Of a stretch of 64,000 nucleotides of DNA, positions 58,039-64,000 are shown piece by piece. The translations under genes were made by a program, and so were the position numbers. The notes beneath the pieces were generated by a model. That model was not told the DNA's origin. It did no database searches and was given only the letters and a program-made list of their open reading frames with translations. Source of the stretch: Gyromitra esculenta (taxonomy: Eukaryota > Ascomycota > Pezizomycetes > Pezizales > Discinaceae); NCBI GenBank assembly GCA_038503075.1, contig JBCAML010000015.1, forward strand, positions 1,302,001 to 1,366,000. The letters are read 5' to 3'. Numbering within the stretch: the stretch's first letter is position 1; every line of letters begins with the position of its first letter.

Positions 58039-59624
58039 CATGGGATATTTCTTAAGAATGCGGTAGGAATGCCATCGAGTCAGACTCGCGATAGATACCT
58101 GTTCAGGAGATAATACCTGTTGAGAGTAGTTCCCTGTACTACACGTAGCTAAATAGTTGAATCTACTCAGGTTTTCTTCTATGACGAACTCATGAGTATA
58201 ACTCAAGCCAAACTATTTCCATATGCTAATTTCTCGATCCGCATGCGCAAAAATACCCGAAGTTTGATAATTAGTATGTATATACGTATCTATAGCTCAG
58301 GAAGAGGTTTTCGGGTGCTTAAATACCGTAATTTGGGTGTCTTGATATTGAGACGTGGGGTTCAGAGAGACAAGTGGGGGTATACGTAGCTGTGCTGGTA
58401 CCTAGACTGATGAGAATCAGCTTATGCGGCACATGATTTACATTTCGGTGCCAGGCTCAGTCTCAAATATAATATCCCATATAAAATTACCCTACTCGTT
58501 ACATTCAACCGATAATTTCTAGCTCACACCACCCTGCGTGTGAACCTGCAGTGGGTGACTTTGTGGGGTTATATATATCGCAATGCGCACGCAGAACTGC
58601 GCGGTAGGGCCATGTGTGCGCATTGTTTGGAAAACGACTACCGTCCTGTAGGGTTTGAATGTCAAATCTCTTCGGAAAACTCTAGGAACGCATATGGGTG
58701 TTGGCTTTTTTTATAGAAAGTTCTGGTAATGAGAGTATTAGTGTGGCACAATACTAATTGGGGAGACCTTATGTTGTTTTGAGTTACAGGCTTGTGCTTT
58801 CGGCTATAAAATTTATGCTCTTATTTGACTTGTGATGCAGGTCACTATATTCACAGGTGGATACTTTGCCGAATCATTAGAGAACACATTAAGATGCTTG
58901 TCTAGGCACCAGAACTGTGTCACAACATAAGCATTCTCTGGCATAAGCAGCAACATCTTGGCTCAGTATTCCTTCGAAGAGATCAGATGTTTTTCGCGTT
59001 CAGATCAATGAACTGCGTGATAACGCATTCGGAATTAAGTTAGGCAAAAGATAACTAATGCAGGAAAACTGTGTACCTGACACGTGAGGCGTGAACCCAC
59101 AAAACTGGGCCGAAAGAAGCTAGGTGGAACGCCAAGACAGCGGTGTGATTGGGTGGATTTCAGACTCGGCCACTCTCTGCACAGCCATGAGAGGGTTGCT
59201 GCAGTCACTGTAGCGAGTAGGCTCTCTGCTCTCCACTTTGTTCTCGCACTTCGTTTGTTGCTGCGTGCTGCCTGCTTACTACTACTTAGACTCGCCCCTT
59301 TCAGGTCTTTCCTTCTCTCCTCTCTCTTCTCCTCATTTTCCACCCCTTCATCCCTCCACTCCTCCTTCCTCTTTAATCAAAATCAAGCAAGAGAAAAAGT
59401 CCTCTGCTACTCACTTCTGTTTCTCTGCATTCGAAACTTTGTGTTTGCTGCTCCGTTTGTTGTTTCAACCCCGCTGCTGCTTGTTGGTTATCGCTTATCC
59501 TGGACGTCCTTGCTCGCCCCTACCGACCACGCACCCCTCATCTTCCCATTAACCCCACCATCCTTCATCTAACAACCACAACAACCCACGACACAACTTA
59601 ATCTCCCCTAGAAATCAATCAGTC

Positions 59625-61634
59625 ATGGCCGACCGCTACATTCCCGAGCATCGACGCAACTTCAAGGCGAAGGGTACCTTCAAGCCAGATGAGCTGAGAC
59701 GCCGCCGTGAGGAGCAGCAGGTGGAAATCCGGAAGCAGAAGAGGGAGGAGAACCTGGCTAAGCGAAGAAACATGGCTATCAGCAGCCCTGCTCCAGGTGC
59801 TGGTGCTGAGAGTGATGAGGAAGGTGGCAATGAGTCTCAGGTTTGTTTCATCTCTTTCCATCTTCCAGCTCTTTTTTACGTTTTCTCTCTTGAGAAAATA
59901 TATTCCTCTAAGTTTCTTCGTTCCCCGTGATAACCCGTGTGCTCTTGGCGGCAACACGGGATTGGCTAGCATCGCACAGAAAAAAAAGAAGTTTTCGTTA
60001 TCGATTGTGCTCCACCACAGGCTTTCTGCGATGATTTCCACTTGTTTTTTTCTTACATTTGTTTTTGTCCCCACTACACTAAATTATATTTTTTCTTGGG
60101 TTGCTAATCAATGAAAGTTTTTTCGAACCTCGCTAACATATTGACGGTGCATAACAGCTAAACGAGGACCTCCCATCCATGTGCGCAGGAGTATTTTCTG
60201 AGTCTATTGATCAGCAAATCCAAGCCACTACCAAGTTCCGTAAACTTTTATCGAAGGAGCGTAATCCTCCTATTGAAAAAGTCATCGAGTGCGGTGTCGT
60301 TTCCCGTTTTGTCGAGTTCCTTCGTTCTCCCCATACACTTGTCCAATTCGAGGCTGCTTGGGCTCTTACAAACATCGCTTCTGGGTCCGCCTCCCAGACG
60401 CAGGTTGTCATTGATGCTGGTGCTGTTCCAATCTTTGTTGAGCTTTTGTCGAGCCATGAACCAGACGTTCGAGAACAGGCTGTTTGGGCGTTAGGAAACA
60501 TTGCCGGAGATTCGCCACAGTGTAGGGATTATGTTCTGTCCGCCGGTGCTCTGCCACCGCTCTTGAACCTACTGGGTGACAGCAGGAAGTTGAGTATGCT
60601 GAGGAATGCTACTTGGACCTTAAGCAACTTCTGTCGTGGGAAAACTCCTCAACCCGATTGGCAAACTGTAAGTACTCTCTCCCTTGTAGCATTGTCGCGA
60701 ATATGAAGCTTACGCTGCCTTGTAGATACTTCCCGCACTCCCTGTCCTTGCAAAACTAGTCTATTCCCTAGATGATGAAGTTTTGATTGATGCCTGTTGG
60801 GCTATCTCTTACCTCTCAGATGGTTCTAACGACAAGATCCAAGCTGTTATCGAGGCTGGCATCCCACGCCGATTGGTAGAACTTCTCATGCATGCATCTA
60901 CCTCTGTACAGACACCAGCTCTTCGCTCAGTTGGTAACATTGTCACTGGTGATGATGTCCAAACCCAAGTTATCATCAACTGCGGTGCTCTACCCGCCCT
61001 TCTCTCCCTCCTTGGTTCCCCCAAAGATGGGATCCGCAAAGAGGCGTGTTGGACTATCTCCAATATCACCGCTGGCAACTCCAACCAGATTCAATCTGTT
61101 ATTGATGCCAACATTATCCCTCCTTTAATCAACCTTTTGTCGAATGGTGACTTTAAGACACGCAAGGAAGCCTGTTGGGCTATCTCAAACGCAACTAGCG
61201 GTGGTCTTCAGAAGCCAGACCAAATTCGGTACCTTGTTACACAAGGCTGTATCAGGCCTCTGTGCGATCTCTTAGGATGTATGGACAACAAGATCATTCA
61301 GGTTGCTCTCGACGGTTTGGAGAATATCCTCAAAGTCGGAGAAATGGATAAGAATGCAGAGACAGACAACATGAACCGTTATGCCATGTATATCGAGGAA
61401 GCGGGTGGTATGGAACGCATCCACGCTTGCCAAAACAACGCCAACGAGGAGATCTATATGAAGGCGTATAATATTATTGAGAAGTACTTCTCGGATGAAG
61501 ATGACGAAACAGGCGCAGAGATTCAAGGTCTCGCGCCCCAACAAGCGGATGGACAGGCTGGAACCTTTGCCTTCGGTGCTCAACCACAGCAGGGTGGATT
61601 CAGTTTTGCTAATGGAGATTCCATGGATATGTAA
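59625..61634 (+). CDS. SRP1: Importin subunit alpha (karyopherin alpha)
   Basis: Three exons (59625-59840, 60158-60667, 60726-61634), all joined in phase 0, give 544 aa, the normal length of the family. Residues 1-60 form the importin-beta-binding domain ([20 protein letters not shown], then [20 protein letters not shown]). Ten armadillo repeats follow. The Trp-x3-Asn array that binds nuclear localisation signals is intact in [36 protein letters not shown] and WAISNATSG, with the usual variants WAISYLSDG and RSVGNIVTG. The end is acidic then Gly/Phe-rich ([11 protein letters not shown]...[13 protein letters not shown]), also typical of Srp1/Cut15. It carries classical-NLS cargo into the nucleus with importin beta. 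Intron 1 (317 nt) is the longest in the window. The leader is pyrimidine-rich. Confidence 0.98.
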
Positions 61635-63445
61635 ACGTCTGACAACACCAAAAAACAGAACGAAAAATGGGATGAAGAGATAGGCAAAGGATAAGCTCAT
61701 CTCTTAATTATTTTCGGCAAATGTACTCTCGTTTTTCGTTCACTCTTGGGTTTAGTTCTTGGGATGATGGAATACCGTTCTCTTCTTCTCAAGGTCTTGC
61801 GTGCGGTGGATTGGTGGGACATGGATGAGAAGTTGGTAAAATGCGGCCATGTTATCAAACGCTTGGATTGACTCTGTTGAAAAGGAGAGCAGTTCAAAGT
61901 TCAAATCTGTCGTGTTTTGTATGGTTTTTTAGTCGTATCCGTTTTCGCTTCCTTTTTCTGAAAATTTTTCCTTGCCATTGTCATTAGCATGTCCGGATCT
62001 TTTTTAATTCCTGTATTGTTGTTTTCTAAAGCCCACCTTTTCCCGTACCTTTTCCCACGAAAATTCCTTGATTGCCTATATAAATCCCTTCTTGAGTATC
62101 TCTATTCTCGTCTTCACTATGGCTGGAATCTGTATTCGAAAGAGTCCGTACGCAAAAGAAGATCCCAGATCCCTCGGCTGTCCACAGTTTTGTAATTTCC
62201 TTTTCCTGTTCAAAAGAATTCATCGCTGGCGTCCATGTTTGTCTTCCTCCTCCTGTCTTCCTTTATTTCTCTTGTATCTTTCAACCATCAAGCCACTCTT
62301 CCGTTTCCCCATGACGACTGCTACCGTTTCCGTACCCAATTTATTTTTATTTTCCTATCATCTACGAAGATACGGCTGGATGTAGGGGCGAGTAACAACG
62401 TATTCACGAGCTGTAATCCACTATGGGAGTGGAGCGAAAGAATATGGTCGTTTCACTGATTTGAACTTTCTTTCGTTACAGTAATACCGCACCCTAGAAG
62501 CTAGTGAATGCATATGGGTGCCCTTCTGCACAGCTTTCTAGAACATGAGTGTGAGAATTTATGAAAAAAACTAAAAGTGATATTTCTAGTTTTATTGGGG
62601 CCATCAAAATATCGACCCAAGACTATACTCTATACGCAAGCCATTGTGTTCTTCTTTATAAAGTGCTGTTATTAAATAAGACTATTTCGGGCTTTAATTT
62701 ACTATTCCCCTTCACGCACTATCACTCGATAGAGGTTCTCTAGGGAAACCCACCACTATACGCAGCCAAAGCTCTAGGCTGGTGTGTTCTGTTGACCGCG
62801 GCCAATGTTTCGAATATTTGCTAGGTGTTTGTCTCTTAACCAATGCCTTTTTACAGCAGCCACCCCGATACTCCTCCAACCCATCCTTAGCTCCCCAACG
62901 CCACGAACTATTGTGTTCCGTGAGTAGATCTAGTGCATCTTCCTTTAGCAAACGTATATATGAACCAAGAAAAAAAACAAAAATACGCTCGTGCGAGGAC
63001 AAACCTCCACAAGATAAATTTCTTAGACTCAACACCTTCTACGCAACTAAGATATGTACTTCTAAACTCTAATGTAGCTCAAGTTGATCACTTTGTCCCC
63101 CTTCAAGGGCTGGTAGGGCTGTTTGACTACTGCTTGGTCTTTCCCCCTTTACGTCAATCCCCTGTTTGCTTGTTTTTTGTTTGTATGTGGATAGTTCGTG
63201 CTTACTGAATTCTCTCTTCGGACTAGTTAGTGTCTGTTAATACAGCTTTCTCCAACCGACCAAGATGTGTATATAGCGTTAACTAAGCATAGCTACTGTC
63301 TGATTAATCGTTAGATTTTTTTTCTTGCTACCCTTAGAGGAGATACATCAGTTGGTGTTCACTAATATATACGTTCGTGTTGGGCAGCACGCGTTTGTTT
63401 CGAATGCAAACTACATGTGTCCTGTCATACACTCTTCAGAGCATA
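61635..63445. other. Gene-free stretch after importin alpha
   Basis: 3' flank of the importin alpha gene. No frame resembles a protein. The word GCATATGGGTG at 62513 is shared with the end of the element at 63446-63877. Confidence 0.5.
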
Positions 63446-63877
63446 TGGGTGACGGTCAGCGAAAAACCCCGTAGTGATGAAGTAACACCAAAAGAGACGG
63501 TCCCATCTAAGCAGTATAAAATCTAGTTGGGAGAACGCTTTAGAACCTTCAGAATTAATTTTTCAGCCCTTTTTTTTCCCCCAAATGTTGGATGGTTGTA
63601 AAACCCCCCCCCAAAAAAGCGAAGATTCAATGCTTTGGTCTTGGCTTGTTTTTAAATGCAACAAACAGTTCCAAATTTCTCTCCTTTTCCGACCTTATAA
63701 AATATATACTAGGTAGACCCCAAAACTTATTTTATTGCGAGTTTTGGGTTCCTCAGATCCATCAGTGGTATGTGTGAGCTCATCTGATGTAGCTAGTTAG
63801 CCGAGAAATATCCTCAAGTGGTATTTTCTCAAAATCCTTCACAGCGGCGCTACGGGGTTTTCGCTGACTGTCACCCA
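63446..63877. mobile_element. 432-bp Tc1/mariner-type MITE
   Basis: The left end TGGGTGACGGTCAGCGAAAA and the right end (minus strand) TGGGTGACAGTCAGCGAAAA match over about 30 bp, into CCCCGTAG, with one mismatch and one indel. TA flanks both ends (63444-63445 and 63878-63879), fitting a TA target duplication. The interior has only short frames. Confidence 0.85.
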
Positions 63878-64000
63878 TATATATATTTAAATAGTAAAAA
63901 AAGCAATTATAACAGCAACTTTTTTTTTTTTAGTTTTCGGTTACTTCAGCCTCAGATCCAAGCAATCACATAACTAGAGTATTACAGAAGCCTAGGGGTG

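Larger units (their letters stand above)
56836..59624. other. Gene-free stretch up to the importin alpha start
   Basis: About 2.8 kb. It contains a dispersed repeat copy (about 57410-57740), a 198-bp palindromic element (57841-58038) and a hairpin around 58580-58627 (CAATGCGCAC paired with TGTGCGCATTG). The last 400 bp are strongly C/T-rich (59230-59600), as expected for the promoter and leader of a highly expressed fungal gene. Confidence 0.5.

Noticed and set aside
59841..60157. Possible extra coding exon inside the first importin alpha intron
   Set aside because: The phase-0 join 59840/60158 gives the exact family sequence, and the interval has intron-like T- and A-rich sequence.

Overview
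The window looks like nuclear DNA of a filamentous ascomycete (Pezizomycotina). The protein genes are split by short spliceosomal introns, mostly 50-80 nt with gt...ag ends and CTAAC/CTGAC-like branch points. The encoded proteins are typical of that group: a fungal DEAH/RHA helicase, a Pfa3-type DHHC palmitoyltransferase, importin alpha, an aprataxin/Hnt3, and fungal receptor- and TPR-like relics. Genes occupy well under half of the sequence. Long AT-rich stretches with inverted-repeat elements separate them, which suits a repeat-rich genome such as a Pezizomycete; the species cannot be named from this sequence alone. No transposase, reverse transcriptase, rRNA, convincing tRNA or CRISPR array was seen.

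Layout: 2.9-5.1 kb, three-TM glycosylated membrane protein (+). 8.0-8.9 kb, basic nuclear-type protein (-), divergent from a six-exon DEVH-box RNA helicase (9.1-13.6 kb, +). 14.2-14.7 kb, small membrane protein (-). 17.9-18.6 kb, broken ubiquitin-like-domain gene (-). 20.5-22.5 kb, FAD oxidoreductase fused to a Rieske domain (-), then aprataxin/HNT3 (23.3-24.3 kb, +). 25.6-26.3 kb, a probable transcript with three palindromic repeats. 27.5-28.8 kb, F-box-like protein (-). 31.2-31.8 kb, broken Ser-rich one-TM gene, and 33.7-34.6 kb, an intact gene of the same architecture. 34.6-42.7 kb, the longest gene desert. 42.7-44.4 kb, rhomboid protease (-), divergent from a DHHC palmitoyltransferase (45.2-46.9 kb, +). 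49.9-50.3 kb, a small ISG12/IFI27-like protein (-) in three exons. 52.6-54.0 kb, orphan gene (+). 56.2-56.8 kb, TPR relic. 59.6-61.6 kb, importin alpha (+).

The genes do not form a cluster with one pathway; they are a mix of housekeeping functions (nuclear import, RNA remodelling, DNA-end repair, protein lipidation, intramembrane proteolysis) and accessory or lineage-specific genes. The accessory material (NLR-type TPR relic, Ub-like relic, Ser-rich sensor-like pair, ISG12-like gene) lies in the AT-rich repeat-bearing parts. At least eight non-autonomous TIR elements are visible, two of them of the same pogo/Tc1-like family. All exon borders were read by eye. For each multi-exon gene the summed exons give an uninterrupted frame, but weak borders are flagged in the entries.
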